Below, piece after piece: positions 45,512-53,992 of a stretch of DNA of 64,000 nucleotides (positions within the stretch are counted from its first letter, which is position 1; each line of letters starts with the position of its first letter). The stretch lies in assembly GCF_004011175.1 (NCBI RefSeq), contig NZ_RQXX01000003.1:372001-436000 (forward strand). Direction: 5' to 3'. The position numbers and the translations under genes were made by a program. The stretch is from Mesobaculum littorinae (GTDB lineage Bacteria; Pseudomonadota; Alphaproteobacteria; Rhodobacterales; Rhodobacteraceae). A model generated the notes under the pieces. That model ran no database searches, was not told where the DNA came from, and saw only the letters and a program-made list of their open reading frames with translations.

Positions 45512-45527
45512 CGTTTCACGTGAAACA
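45512..45527. other. parS site containing the mnmG start codon
   Basis: CGTTTCACGTGAAACA matches the parS consensus TGTTTCACGTGAAACA at 15 of 16 positions; the 14-bp core is a perfect palindrome. The central GTG (45520-45522) is the best start codon for mnmG. parA and parB lie 2.5-4 kb away. Confidence 0.85.
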
Positions 45528-47385
45528 TTCCAACTATGATGTCCTCGTGATCGGCGCCGGCCATGCCGGCACCGAAGCTGCGCACGCTGCTGCGAGAATG
45601 GGCGCGTCGGTCGCACTTGTGACGATGAAGAAGCAGGACATCGGGGTCATGTCCTGCAACCCCGCCATCGGCGGTATCGGCAAGGGGCATCTCGTCCGCG
45701 AAATCGACGCGATGGACGGCATCATGGGCCGTGTCGCCGATCAGGCTGCCATCCAGATTCGTCTTTTGAATCGCCGGAAGGGTCCGGCAGTTCAGGGACC
45801 GCGGATCCAAGCGGACCGAGCGCTGTACCAGCGCGCCATGTTGGCAGAGATGCAAGCGGCCACGAACATCGACCTGATTTATGGTGAGGTCATTGATTTC
45901 GTCCGCAACCGTCAGAATATCCTCGGCGCCCAGCTGAAGGACGGAACTGAAATTCGGGCCGCAGCTACGATCTTAACGGCCGGCACTTTCCTGCGTGGCC
46001 TCATTCATATCGGTGACCGAAAGATCACGGCCGGCCGTATTGGCGACAATGCCTCTACCGGTCTCGGCGATGCTCTGGACGGCATGGATCTGCCGATGGG
46101 ACGGCTAAAAACCGGAACGCCGCCGCGTCTCGACACATCAACGATAGACTGGAAGTCACTGGAAACGCAACCGGGCGACGCCGAACCGGTGATGATGTCG
46201 TTCCTGTCGTCTGGTCCCGTCGCGACACAGGTCAATTGTGGTATCACGCACACCAACCCGCGGACGCATGAGATCATCCAGGCCAACCTCGGGCGCTCGG
46301 CCATGTATGGCGGCAGCATCAGTTCGACCGGCCCGCGCTATTGCCCGTCGATCGAGGACAAGGTTGTTCGGTTTGCAGACAAGACATCTCACCAGATCTT
46401 CCTTGAACCTGAGGGGCTGACCTCGAACGCGGTATATCCCAACGGCATTTCGACCTCTCTTCCGGAAGAGGTCCAATATGATTACGTCCATTCGATCCGC
46501 GGTTTGGAAGAGGCGGTTATCCTTCAGCCCGGCTATGCGATCGAGTATGACTATATCGATCCCCGGTGCCTAGATCTTCGCCTCGCCGTGCGCGGGTATG
46601 ACGGTCTTTACTTCGCCGGGCAGATCAACGGCACTACTGGCTACGAAGAAGCTGCGGCGCAGGGATTGGTTGCAGCCCTGAATGCGGTCCAGTCCGTTCG
46701 CGGGCGGGACCCCGTCATCTTTACACGCGCGCAAAGCTATATAGGCGTCCTTCTGGATGACCTGACGACGCGGGGGGTGAGTGAGCCGTACCGGATGTTC
46801 ACCTCTCGAGCTGAGTTCCGGCTTTCTCTTCGGCCGGATAACGCAGACCAGCGTCTTACGCCGCTCGGGAAGGACCTTGGTTGCGTCAAAGATGCGCGGC
46901 AGGCGGCCTTTGCAGAGAAAATGGCGCTACGCGAGGCCGCTTACACGAAGCTTAGAACCCGCAAAGTCACATCGGACGAGTTGGCGTCTCTGGATGTTCG
47001 GCGGAACGAAGGTCGGGGCACCACGGCGCTTGATCTTCTGACAATTCGTGAGGTCGAGGCGCAATCGGTCAGGACGCTGGATTCCGAGATGGGCGAAATT
47101 GATATCGCTACGATCGAGCAGATAAAGAATGAGGCGTGCTACGCCGGATACCTAGACCGTCAACAGCGAGAGATGGACACCCTTCAGCGCGACGAAGCTT
47201 TGGCAATCCCGGAAGATTTCCAGTTCGCATTGATGCGCGGCATTTCGAACGAACTCCGGGAAAAGCTGGTTCGGGTCCAGCCGCGCAGCATCGGCCAGGC
47301 CTCCCGGCTTGAGGGGATGACGCCGGCAGCGCTCGCGGTACTCCTGGCTAATGTGCGGGCAGGATCGCTTCGGCGCGCATCATGA
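45520..47385 (+). CDS. mnmG: MnmG (GidA), tRNA U34 modification enzyme
   Basis: MnmG is the FAD- and folate-dependent partner of MnmE. The GTG at 45520 gives 621 residues and the start [22 protein letters not shown], with AGGAG 8 nt upstream. A TTG 27 bp upstream is also open but has no better site and would lie inside mnmE. The FAD motif [34 protein letters not shown] and [21 protein letters not shown] are family signatures. The stop overlaps rsmG by 4 bp. Confidence 0.96.
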   Translation: MKHSNYDVLVIGAGHAGTEAAHAAARMGASVALVTMKKQDIGVMSCNPAIGGIGKGHLVREIDAMDGIMGRVADQAAIQIRLLNRRKGPAVQGPRIQADRALYQRAMLAEMQAATNIDLIYGEVIDFVRNRQNILGAQLKDGTEIRAAATILTAGTFLRGLIHIGDRKITAGRIGDNASTGLGDALDGMDLPMGRLKTGTPPRLDTSTIDWKSLETQPGDAEPVMMSFLSSGPVATQVNCGITHTNPRTHEIIQANLGRSAMYGGSISSTGPRYCPSIEDKVVRFADKTSHQIFLEPEGLTSNAVYPNGISTSLPEEVQYDYVHSIRGLEEAVILQPGYAIEYDYIDPRCLDLRLAVRGYDGLYFAGQINGTTGYEEAAAQGLVAALNAVQSVRGRDPVIFTRAQSYIGVLLDDLTTRGVSEPYRMFTSRAEFRLSLRPDNADQRLTPLGKDLGCVKDARQAAFAEKMALREAAYTKLRTRKVTSDELASLDVRRNEGRGTTALDLLTIREVEAQSVRTLDSEMGEIDIATIEQIKNEACYAGYLDRQQREMDTLQRDEALAIPEDFQFALMRGISNELREKLVRVQPRSIGQASRLEGMTPAALAVLLANVRAGSLRRAS

Positions 47386-47987
47386 ACGACCTGACCCAGC
47401 ATGTTTCACGTGAAACAGTTGAAAAGCTGCGGGCGTTCGAACGCCTCGTCCTAAAATGGTCGCCGGCCATCAATCTCATTTCCAAAAATGATCTCCCGAG
47501 CATTTGGCAGCGCCACATTCTGGACTCCTTGCAGATACTCACCCACGCTTCGGATTGGACCACTTGGACGGACATCGGCAGCGGTGGGGGGTTCCCCGGG
47601 GTCATCGTCGCCTGTGCAGCTTCGTCTAGTCAGAGCGTGACGATGATAGAAAGCGACGCGCGCAAAGCAGCCTTTCTGAGGACCGCTGTTCGCGAAATTG
47701 GGCTGCCGGCCCAGGTGATCGCCCAAAGGATCGAGGATGCGCCACCGCAGAAAGCGGATATCGTCTCGGCCCGCGCTTTGGCGCCGCTGGAGAAGCTTCT
47801 CGGGCTCTCTGTTCCCCATTTGAAAGATTCTGGAACAGCTATTTTCCTTAAGGGCAACCGGTATGAGGCGGAAATCCGCGACGCAGATGCCGCTTGGACC
47901 TTCTCCTGTGCTGTACATGACAGTAAAACCGCACCTGACGGGAAAATTCTTTTGATCGGCGATATACGCCGGCGCGGAGGCGAATAA
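47382..47987 (+). CDS. rsmG: RsmG (GidB), 16S rRNA G527 methyltransferase
   Basis: RsmG methylates N7 of G527 in 16S rRNA. The 201-residue protein has a SAM-binding motif [28 protein letters not shown] near the start and [13 protein letters not shown]. The ATG overlaps the mnmG stop by 4 bp. A perfect parS palindrome lies at codons 7-12 (HVSRET). The gene sits 1 bp before the parA GTG. Confidence 0.95.
   Translation: MNDLTQHVSRETVEKLRAFERLVLKWSPAINLISKNDLPSIWQRHILDSLQILTHASDWTTWTDIGSGGGFPGVIVACAASSSQSVTMIESDARKAAFLRTAVREIGLPAQVIAQRIEDAPPQKADIVSARALAPLEKLLGLSVPHLKDSGTAIFLKGNRYEAEIRDADAAWTFSCAVHDSKTAPDGKILLIGDIRRRGGE
47402..47417. other. parS site at the start of rsmG (perfect)
   Basis: TGTTTCACGTGAAACA is the full 16-bp parS palindrome, encoding HVSRET within rsmG. 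It lies about 600 bp upstream of parA and 5.0 kb from the oriC candidate. Confidence 0.9.
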
Positions 47988-47988
47988 C

Positions 47989-48780
47989 GTGCGGATCATA
48001 GCAGTCGCCAACCAGAAGGGCGGGGTCGGAAAGACCACGACCGCGATCAACCTTGGCGCGGGGCTTGCTGCCTTGGGCAGCCGCGTCCTCTTGATCGATC
48101 TCGATCCCCAGGGGAATGCCTCGACCGGATTGGGAATCGAGCCCGAGGATCGGGAACTGACGACCTATGATCTTCTTCTCGAGGGCCGAGATCTTGCAGA
48201 CGTCGTTCGGAACACGGATGTTAATAACCTCGACATTGCTCCGGCAAGCTCGGATCTTAGCTCGGTCGACATCGAGTTGGTCAAGATCGAACACCGGACA
48301 CGTTTGCTGCGAAATGCCCTGAAGAAAGCGTCGGACGACGGATCCAGTTATGATTTCGTCCTGATCGATTGCCCACCGTCCCTCAGTTTGCTGACGGTCA
48401 ATGCGATGATCGCGGCGAATTCGGTTCTGGTACCGCTGCAGAGCGAGTTTTTCGCCCTCGAAGGACTATCCCAATTGATGCTGACGGTTCGCCAGGTGCG
48501 TCAATCCGCGAATACGGATCTGCGGATCGAAGGTGTGGTGATGACGATGTTCGATGGGCGTAACAGGCTTGCCCAGCAGGTCGAGCAAGACGCGCGCGAT
48601 ACGCTAGGCGAGCTTGTTTTCCGAACCGTGGTGCCCCGGAACGTCCGCATCAGCGAGGCGCCGTCCTATGCGCAGTCGGTTCTGGATTACGACCCAAATT
48701 CAAAAGGCAGCCTTGCCTACCGGGCGCTCGCCCGCGAGATCCTTGAACGGGCAAGGCCAGAAACGGCGGAGCAGAACTGA
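47989..48780 (+). CDS. parA: ParA, chromosome-partitioning ATPase
   Basis: ParA is the deviant-Walker ATPase that moves ParB-parS complexes toward the poles. The 263-residue protein starts at a GTG with GGAGG 8 nt upstream: MRIIAVANQKGGVGKTTTA (signature Lys near 10 and catalytic Lys near 16), then LLIDLDPQGNASTGLG and YDFVLIDCPPSLSLLT. It follows rsmG by 1 bp and overlaps parB by 1 bp (TGATG). Confidence 0.97.
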   Translation: MRIIAVANQKGGVGKTTTAINLGAGLAALGSRVLLIDLDPQGNASTGLGIEPEDRELTTYDLLLEGRDLADVVRNTDVNNLDIAPASSDLSSVDIELVKIEHRTRLLRNALKKASDDGSSYDFVLIDCPPSLSLLTVNAMIAANSVLVPLQSEFFALEGLSQLMLTVRQVRQSANTDLRIEGVVMTMFDGRNRLAQQVEQDARDTLGELVFRTVVPRNVRISEAPSYAQSVLDYDPNSKGSLAYRALAREILERARPETAEQN

Positions 48781-49682
48781 TGGCGGAGAAGAAAATGGAA
48801 CGTCGCGGCCTGGGCCGCGGGCTTTCGGCGTTGATGGCCGACGTTACCCCAGAAGACCCCGAGCAGAATGGAGCCCCGCGCCGAGATATGATGGTTCCGA
48901 TCGAGAACGTCGCACCCAATCCCGACCAGCCACGCCGGACATTCACCAAGGAAGCGCTGGACGAATTGTCGTCGTCGATCGCGGAAAAGGGTGTGATCCA
49001 GCCATTGATCGTGCGTCGCGATCCGCAGCGTGACGGTCATTTCCAGATTGTCGCCGGGGAACGGCGCTGGCGTGCGTCGCAGATGGCGAAACTGCACGAA
49101 ATTCCGGTGATGATCCGCGAATTCACCGATGTGGAAGTGCTCGAGATCGCCATCATAGAGAACATCCAGCGCGCTGATCTGAACCCGGTCGAGGAGGCGG
49201 GCGCCTATCGTCAGCTCATGGATCGCTTCGGGCACACGCAGGAAAAGCTCGCCGAGGCGATGGGAAAGAGCCGGAGTTACATTGCCAATCTATTGCGTCT
49301 CTTGAACCTTCCTTCGGACGTTCAGGGCCTGCTGCGTGATGGGTCGTTGTCCGCCGGTCATGCCCGGGCGTTGATCACGACGGAGGATCCCAGCGCCTTG
49401 GCCCGCGACGTGGTTCAACGCGGATTGTCCGTGCGTGAGACCGAGAAGCTGGTGCGCAAGCCCAAGCCGGAGGGCAAAAGTCAGCGCCGGGCGCCGCAGG
49501 GCGAAAAGGATGCGGATACGCGGGCGCTTGAGTCCGATCTTTCCGCCAATATCGGAATGAAGGTTTCAATCGACCACCAAATGGGGACCGAGGGCGGCCA
49601 GGTCGTGATCGGGTACCAAAGCCTCGAAGAGCTGGACGATCTTTGCCGGCGGCTGACCGCCGGACAGGGCTTTACGGACTAG
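48780..49682 (+). CDS. parB: ParB, chromosome-partitioning protein
   Basis: ParB binds parS and spreads on flanking DNA using CTP. The 300-residue protein has the N-terminal RRGLGRGLSALM, the CTP-binding region NPDQPRRTF and GERRWRAS with ENIQRADLNP, and the central helix-turn-helix (TQEKLAEAMGKSRSYIANLL). The C-terminal dimer domain ends in EELDDLCRRL. Its stop codon overlaps the convergent hemW end by 11 bp. Targets are the nearby parS sites. Confidence 0.97.
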   Translation: MAEKKMERRGLGRGLSALMADVTPEDPEQNGAPRRDMMVPIENVAPNPDQPRRTFTKEALDELSSSIAEKGVIQPLIVRRDPQRDGHFQIVAGERRWRASQMAKLHEIPVMIREFTDVEVLEIAIIENIQRADLNPVEEAGAYRQLMDRFGHTQEKLAEAMGKSRSYIANLLRLLNLPSDVQGLLRDGSLSAGHARALITTEDPSALARDVVQRGLSVRETEKLVRKPKPEGKSQRRAPQGEKDADTRALESDLSANIGMKVSIDHQMGTEGGQVVIGYQSLEELDDLCRRLTAGQGFTD

Positions 49683-50877
49683 CCGCCAAGCGAGCGAGGA
49701 TCGCATTGAGCAGCGGCCGACCTGCGGCCGTCGTGCGCAACTGGCCATCGCATTCTTCCAGAAAGCCGTTTGCCAGAAGGTCGGACAGGGCGGTTTGGTT
49801 CAGGGCCTGCGGGTTCAGGGACCCAATCCGGTTCAGAGAAATCCCCTCTGACAGTCGTAGCCCCATCAGCAAATACTCCTCTGCCTGCTCCTGCGGGCTT
49901 AGGAGTTCCGTCGTGTCCGGGGCAACGCCCGCCTCGACATCCGCAAGCCATTTGCCGGGCTGGGTCACCGCGGCTGTCGCTGTTCGTGCGGTGGTGGTGA
50001 CCCGGCCATGCGCCCCCGGACCGACGCCAACGTAATCGCCATAGCGCCAGTAGATCTGGTTATGCCGCGATTCCGAACCGGGGCGGGCATGGTTGGACAC
50101 CTCGTAGGCGGGCAGGCCGGCGGACAGGCACAGATCCTGCGTGATCACCCACATATCGGCGCCTAGGTCTTCATCGGGGAGACCTGGCAGACGATTGCGG
50201 GAAAAGCGGTCACCAAAGGCCGTATTGGGCTCGATCGTCAGTTGATAAACGGAGAGGTGATCGAGGTCGAAGGACAGGGCGCGCCTCAACTCCGCCTCCC
50301 ACTCTCGCGCAGACTGATGCTGCCGCGCGTATATCAGATCGAAACTGACACGGTCGAAGGTGCTGCGGGCGACGTCGAAAGCCGCAAGAGCCTCGGCTGC
50401 GGTGTGAAGGCGTCCCAAGGCCCGAAGGGAGGTGTCGTCGAGCGACTGAATCCCCATCGAGACACGGTTGACGCCAGCGGCGCGGTAACCAACGAAGCGA
50501 TCCGCCTCGACCGACGTGGGATTGGCCTCCAGCGTGATTTCGATGTCGTTGGAAAAATTCCACTGTCGCTGTGCGGCAGCGATGACGGCTTCGACGGTTG
50601 CAGGCTCCATCAGGCTGGGTGTGCCGCCGCCGAAGAAGATCGAAGACAGACGCCGCTCCGGGGTCAGAGCAGCATAGCGATCGATCTCAGAGACCAGTGC
50701 GCGGGCCCAGCGGGTTTGATCGACGCCGGACACGACGTGCGAATTGAAGTCGCAATAGGGGCACTTGGCCTGGCAGAACGGCCAGTGGACATAGAGACCA
50801 AAGCCCCCATTGCGCCAGTCTTCAGAAACAGGCGGCGAGGAGTTTTCCGACGGCAACGGCACGATGGCTAAGCTCAT
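49672..50877 (-). CDS. hemW: HemW, radical-SAM haem chaperone
   Basis: HemW resembles the oxygen-independent coproporphyrinogen oxidase but acts as a haem chaperone in characterised cases. The product contains the radical-SAM cluster HWPFCQAKCPYCDFNSH, FFGGGTPSLM, NRVSMGIQSLDDTSLRALGR and VGPGAHGR. The ATG at 50877 gives 401 residues and overlaps the 3' end of rdgB by 56 bp; a GTG at 50862 is also possible. Neither start has a strong ribosome binding site. It is the last gene of rph-rdgB-hemW. Confidence 0.9.
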   Translation of the reverse strand: MSLAIVPLPSENSSPPVSEDWRNGGFGLYVHWPFCQAKCPYCDFNSHVVSGVDQTRWARALVSEIDRYAALTPERRLSSIFFGGGTPSLMEPATVEAVIAAAQRQWNFSNDIEITLEANPTSVEADRFVGYRAAGVNRVSMGIQSLDDTSLRALGRLHTAAEALAAFDVARSTFDRVSFDLIYARQHQSAREWEAELRRALSFDLDHLSVYQLTIEPNTAFGDRFSRNRLPGLPDEDLGADMWVITQDLCLSAGLPAYEVSNHARPGSESRHNQIYWRYGDYVGVGPGAHGRVTTTARTATAAVTQPGKWLADVEAGVAPDTTELLSPQEQAEEYLLMGLRLSEGISLNRIGSLNPQALNQTALSDLLANGFLEECDGQLRTTAAGRPLLNAILARLAASP

Positions 50878-51430
50878 TCTTTTGGGCGGCGGACATTTCG
50901 CCCAAGGTAATGTCGAACCCCTCCGGCTGAAAGATGGGGTCGTAGCCATGGCCTTCGACGCCCCGCATCGGCCAGACGACCTGACCCTCGATGCGGCCCT
51001 CAAAGACCTCGTCATGCCCATCGGGCCAGGCCAAGACGAGGGTGCAGCAGAACCGCGCCCGCCGGGGCAGGGGGGCGTTCATAGCCTCCAGCTTTTGGTT
51101 GACCTTGGTCATCGCCATCGGGAAATCACGACCATTCGGTGTTTCGGCCCAGTCCGCGGTATAGACCCCGGGGGCACCGTTCAGCGCGTCGATCTCGATC
51201 CCGGAATCGTCGGCCAGCGCGGGCAGGCCTGTGGCGGCAACCGCAGCCCGCGCCTTTAGCCGGGCATTCTCGACAAAGGTCGTGCCGGTTTCCTCGGGCT
51301 CGGGCAGGCCGTGGTCGGCGTTCGACGTGACCGTGATGCCGCGCGGTTCGAAAAGCGCGCGCATCTCGTCCAGCTTGCCCAGATTGTGGGTCGCGATCAG
51401 AAGCGTGTCACCGTCAAACCGCCGGGTCAT
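50822..51430 (-). CDS. rdgB: RdgB, dITP/XTP pyrophosphatase
   Basis: RdgB removes non-canonical purine triphosphates. The 202-residue protein has the start [54 protein letters not shown] and [13 protein letters not shown], all strongly conserved. It overlaps rph by 4 bp. It lies in the operon rph-rdgB-hemW, divergent from hrcA-grpE. Confidence 0.97.
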   Translation of the reverse strand: MTRRFDGDTLLIATHNLGKLDEMRALFEPRGITVTSNADHGLPEPEETGTTFVENARLKARAAVAATGLPALADDSGIEIDALNGAPGVYTADWAETPNGRDFPMAMTKVNQKLEAMNAPLPRRARFCCTLVLAWPDGHDEVFEGRIEGQVVWPMRGVEGHGYDPIFQPEGFDITLGEMSAAQKNELSHRAVAVGKLLAACF

Positions 51431-52137
51431 GCCAGAGCCGCCTTTTGCGCGTCGACCAGGGCCGCGGTTCCGGCCTCGGCCAGGGTCAGCAGCGACGACA
51501 TCTCGTCACGCGAGAAGGTCGCGCCTTCGGCAGACATCTGAACCTCGATCAGCCGGGCATTCCCGGTCAGGACAAAATTGCCATCGACGCCGGCTTCGCT
51601 GTCTTCGGGGTAATCGAGGTCCAGCACCGGCTGACCTGCGTAGATCCCGCAGCTGACGGCGGCCACATGGTCCTTGATCGGATCGCTGGTCACGATTCCG
51701 GCTTTGAGAAGCTTGTTCACCGCAAGGCGCAGCGCCACCCAACCGCCGGTAATCGCGGCGCAGCGGGTGCCGCCATCGGCCTGGATCACGTCGCAGTCGA
51801 TGGTGATCTGTCGTTCGCCCAGGGCCACGCGATCCACGGCAGCCCGCAGGCTGCGACCGATAAGCCGTTGGATTTCCTGTGTTCTTCCCGTCTGGCCATT
51901 CTTGGCCTCGCGCCGGCCACGGGTATGGGTGGCGCGCGGCAGCATGCCGTATTCGGCGGTGACCCAGCCCAGGCCGGTGTTCTTCAAAAACGGCGGCGGG
52001 CGATCCTCGATCGAGGCGGTGCACAGGACATGCGTATCACCGCAGCGGATCATGCAGGAGCCCTCGGCATGCCGCGTCACGCCGGTTTCGATACTGATGG
52101 ACCGAAGCTGGTCCGTTTGCCGTCCCGATGGCCGCAT
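51427..52137 (-). CDS. rph: RNase PH
   Basis: RNase PH trims tRNA 3' ends by phosphorolysis. The 236-residue protein starts [20 protein letters not shown], then [38 protein letters not shown] and [18 protein letters not shown]. The start at 52137 has a GAGGGA about 9 nt upstream; a longer N-terminal extension is not supported. It is divergent from hrcA across a 118-bp gap. Confidence 0.97.
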   Translation of the reverse strand: MRPSGRQTDQLRSISIETGVTRHAEGSCMIRCGDTHVLCTASIEDRPPPFLKNTGLGWVTAEYGMLPRATHTRGRREAKNGQTGRTQEIQRLIGRSLRAAVDRVALGERQITIDCDVIQADGGTRCAAITGGWVALRLAVNKLLKAGIVTSDPIKDHVAAVSCGIYAGQPVLDLDYPEDSEAGVDGNFVLTGNARLIEVQMSAEGATFSRDEMSSLLTLAEAGTAALVDAQKAALA

Positions 52138-52200
52138 TGTTTTTCCCTCTCGTGAAATCGCGCTCTGTAAGCCATGCACGCTATCGTCGCGCAACCCCGA

Positions 52201-52229
52201 TTGACGCGGCCCACGTGGGCACTTTTATT
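52201..52229 (+). promoter_or_regulatory. Promoter of hrcA-grpE with an internal palindrome
   Basis: TTGACG is followed by 17 bp and TTTATT. The spacer contains GCCCACGTGGGC (52209-52220), a perfect 12-bp palindrome, placed where a bound protein would block polymerase. No CIRCE repeat (TTAGCACTC-N9-GAGTGCTAA) is present in this gap. Confidence 0.5.
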
Positions 52230-52255
52230 CATAGGGATGGCAGGACACGCGACGC

Positions 52256-53320
52256 ATGGATAAGGGCAACACGCTTCTCACCGAGATGAGCGACCGGTCG
52301 CGCGAAGTCTTTCGCCGCGTGGTCGAAGGTTATCTGGAGCACGGCGAACCCGTGGGGTCCCGCACGCTGACGCGGACGCTGTCCGAAAAGGTCAGTGCCG
52401 CGACGGTCCGCAACGTGATGCAGGACCTCGAATTCATGGGGCTTCTGGATTCGCCGCATACCTCCGCCGGGCGGGTGCCGACGCAGGCCGGTCTGCGGAT
52501 GTTTGTCGACGGGCTTCTCGAGGTCGGCGATCTGTCCTCGCAGGATCAGGAGATGATCGACCAGACGCTGGGGCAGGACGGTTCGGGCGTGGGTGCGCTT
52601 CTGGATCGCGTGGGCTCGGCGCTGTCGGGTGTCACGCGGGGGGCGAGCCTTGTTCTGGCGCCCAAGCACGAGGCGCCGATCCGGCATATCGAGTTTGTCA
52701 GCCTTGCGCCCGACCGTGCGCTGGTCGTTCTGGTCTTTGCCGACGGGCATGTCGAAAACCGGGTGTTCCGCCCGCCCGCCGGGCAGACGCCATCGTCGAT
52801 GCGCGAGGCCGCGAATTTCCTGAACGCGCTGGCCGAGGGGCGGACCGTTACCGAACTGCGCAGCCGGATCGAGCGTGAAATCACGCTGCGGCGTCGCGAA
52901 CTGGACGCGCTGGCGGCCGAACTGGTCGAAAGCGGTGCGGCGATCTGGGAAAACGAGGGCCAGAGCTATGAGCGTCTGATCGTGCGCGGTCGGGCGAATC
53001 TGCTGGCTGACAAGACCCAGGTCGAAGAGGTCGAGCGGATTCGCAGTCTCTTCGACGATCTCGAGCGCAAGCGCGACATCGCGGAGTTCCTGGAACTGAC
53101 CGACGAAGGCGAAGGCGTGCGCATCTTCATCGGATCCGAAAACAAGCTTTTCTCACTTTCGGGTTCCTCTTTGGTGGTCAGTCCATATATGAACGCTGAC
53201 CGAAAGATCATCGGCGCTGTGGGCGTGATCGGTCCGACGCGGCTGAATTACGGACGCATCGTGCCGATTGTCGATTACACGGCGCAACTGGTCGGACGCC
53301 TTCTGTCCGACCGCGGCTAA
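52256..53320 (+). CDS. hrcA: HrcA, heat-shock repressor
   Basis: HrcA binds CIRCE elements upstream of chaperone operons and represses them. The 354-residue protein has the N-terminal winged helix (GEPVGSRTLTRTLSEKVSAA, then TVRNVMQDLEFMGLLDSPHTSAGRVPT). It also has VLVFADGHVENRVF, IGSENKLFSLSGSSLV and the ending IGPTRLNYGRIVPIVDYTA. It precedes grpE by 12 bp, in the usual order. Confidence 0.97.
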   Translation: MDKGNTLLTEMSDRSREVFRRVVEGYLEHGEPVGSRTLTRTLSEKVSAATVRNVMQDLEFMGLLDSPHTSAGRVPTQAGLRMFVDGLLEVGDLSSQDQEMIDQTLGQDGSGVGALLDRVGSALSGVTRGASLVLAPKHEAPIRHIEFVSLAPDRALVVLVFADGHVENRVFRPPAGQTPSSMREAANFLNALAEGRTVTELRSRIEREITLRRRELDALAAELVESGAAIWENEGQSYERLIVRGRANLLADKTQVEEVERIRSLFDDLERKRDIAEFLELTDEGEGVRIFIGSENKLFSLSGSSLVVSPYMNADRKIIGAVGVIGPTRLNYGRIVPIVDYTAQLVGRLLSDRG

Positions 53321-53332
53321 CAGGTGCGAAAG

Positions 53333-53986
53333 ATGACGAAGTCCGAGCAACAGGATATCGAAGACGCAATTCAGGAGATCCTGCGCGACAGTGGCAAGGG
53401 CGAGGGCGCCGACCCCGCCGCCGCCGAGCAGGCCGCCGAAGCCGATGCTGCCGGCATCGAGCCCGAGCAGGGGGCCGAGCCGCAGCCCGAACCGGTTCAG
53501 CCCGGCTCGGCCGAGGCCGAGGAGCTGGTCGCGCTCAGGGCGGAACGGGACGACCTGCGCGATCGCTTCGTGCGCGCCATCGCGGACGCCGAGAACGCGC
53601 GCAAGCGGTCCGACCGCGACCGCAAGGAGGCCGAGCAATACGGCGGCTCGAAACTGTCGCGCGACCTTCTGCCCGTCTACGACAACCTCAAGCGCGCGCT
53701 CGATTCGGTGACCGACGAACAGCGCGCTGCCGCCTCGGCCCTGCTTGAAGGTGTCGAGCTGACGATGCGCGAGCTGGTGAGCATCTTCGCCAAGCACGGG
53801 ATCGAGAAGATTTCGCCCGAGACCGGCGAAAAGTTCGACCCGAACATGCATCAGGCGATGTTCGAAGCCCCGGTGCCCGGCACCAACGCCGGAGAGATCA
53901 TCCAGGTCATGGCCGACGGCTTCATGCTGCACGACCGCCTGTTGCGGCCCGCGCATGTCGGCGTCAGCTCCACCCCCGCGTCGTAA
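53333..53986 (+). CDS. grpE: GrpE, nucleotide-exchange factor for DnaK
   Basis: GrpE releases ADP from DnaK. The 217-residue protein has an acidic, Ala/Glu/Pro-rich N-terminal arm, a coiled-coil region (AEELVALRAERDDLRDRFVR), AENARKRSDRDRKEAEQYGG and the C-terminal beta domain (GEKFDPNMHQAMFEAP, GYMLHDRLLRPA-like GFMLHDRLLRPAHV). The ATG at 53333 is preferred over a GTG 9 bp upstream because AGG lies 8 nt before it. It is convergent with mutS, 6 bp apart. Confidence 0.95.
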   Translation: MTKSEQQDIEDAIQEILRDSGKGEGADPAAAEQAAEADAAGIEPEQGAEPQPEPVQPGSAEAEELVALRAERDDLRDRFVRAIADAENARKRSDRDRKEAEQYGGSKLSRDLLPVYDNLKRALDSVTDEQRAAASALLEGVELTMRELVSIFAKHGIEKISPETGEKFDPNMHQAMFEAPVPGTNAGEIIQVMADGFMLHDRLLRPAHVGVSSTPAS

Positions 53987-53992
53987 ACGTCC

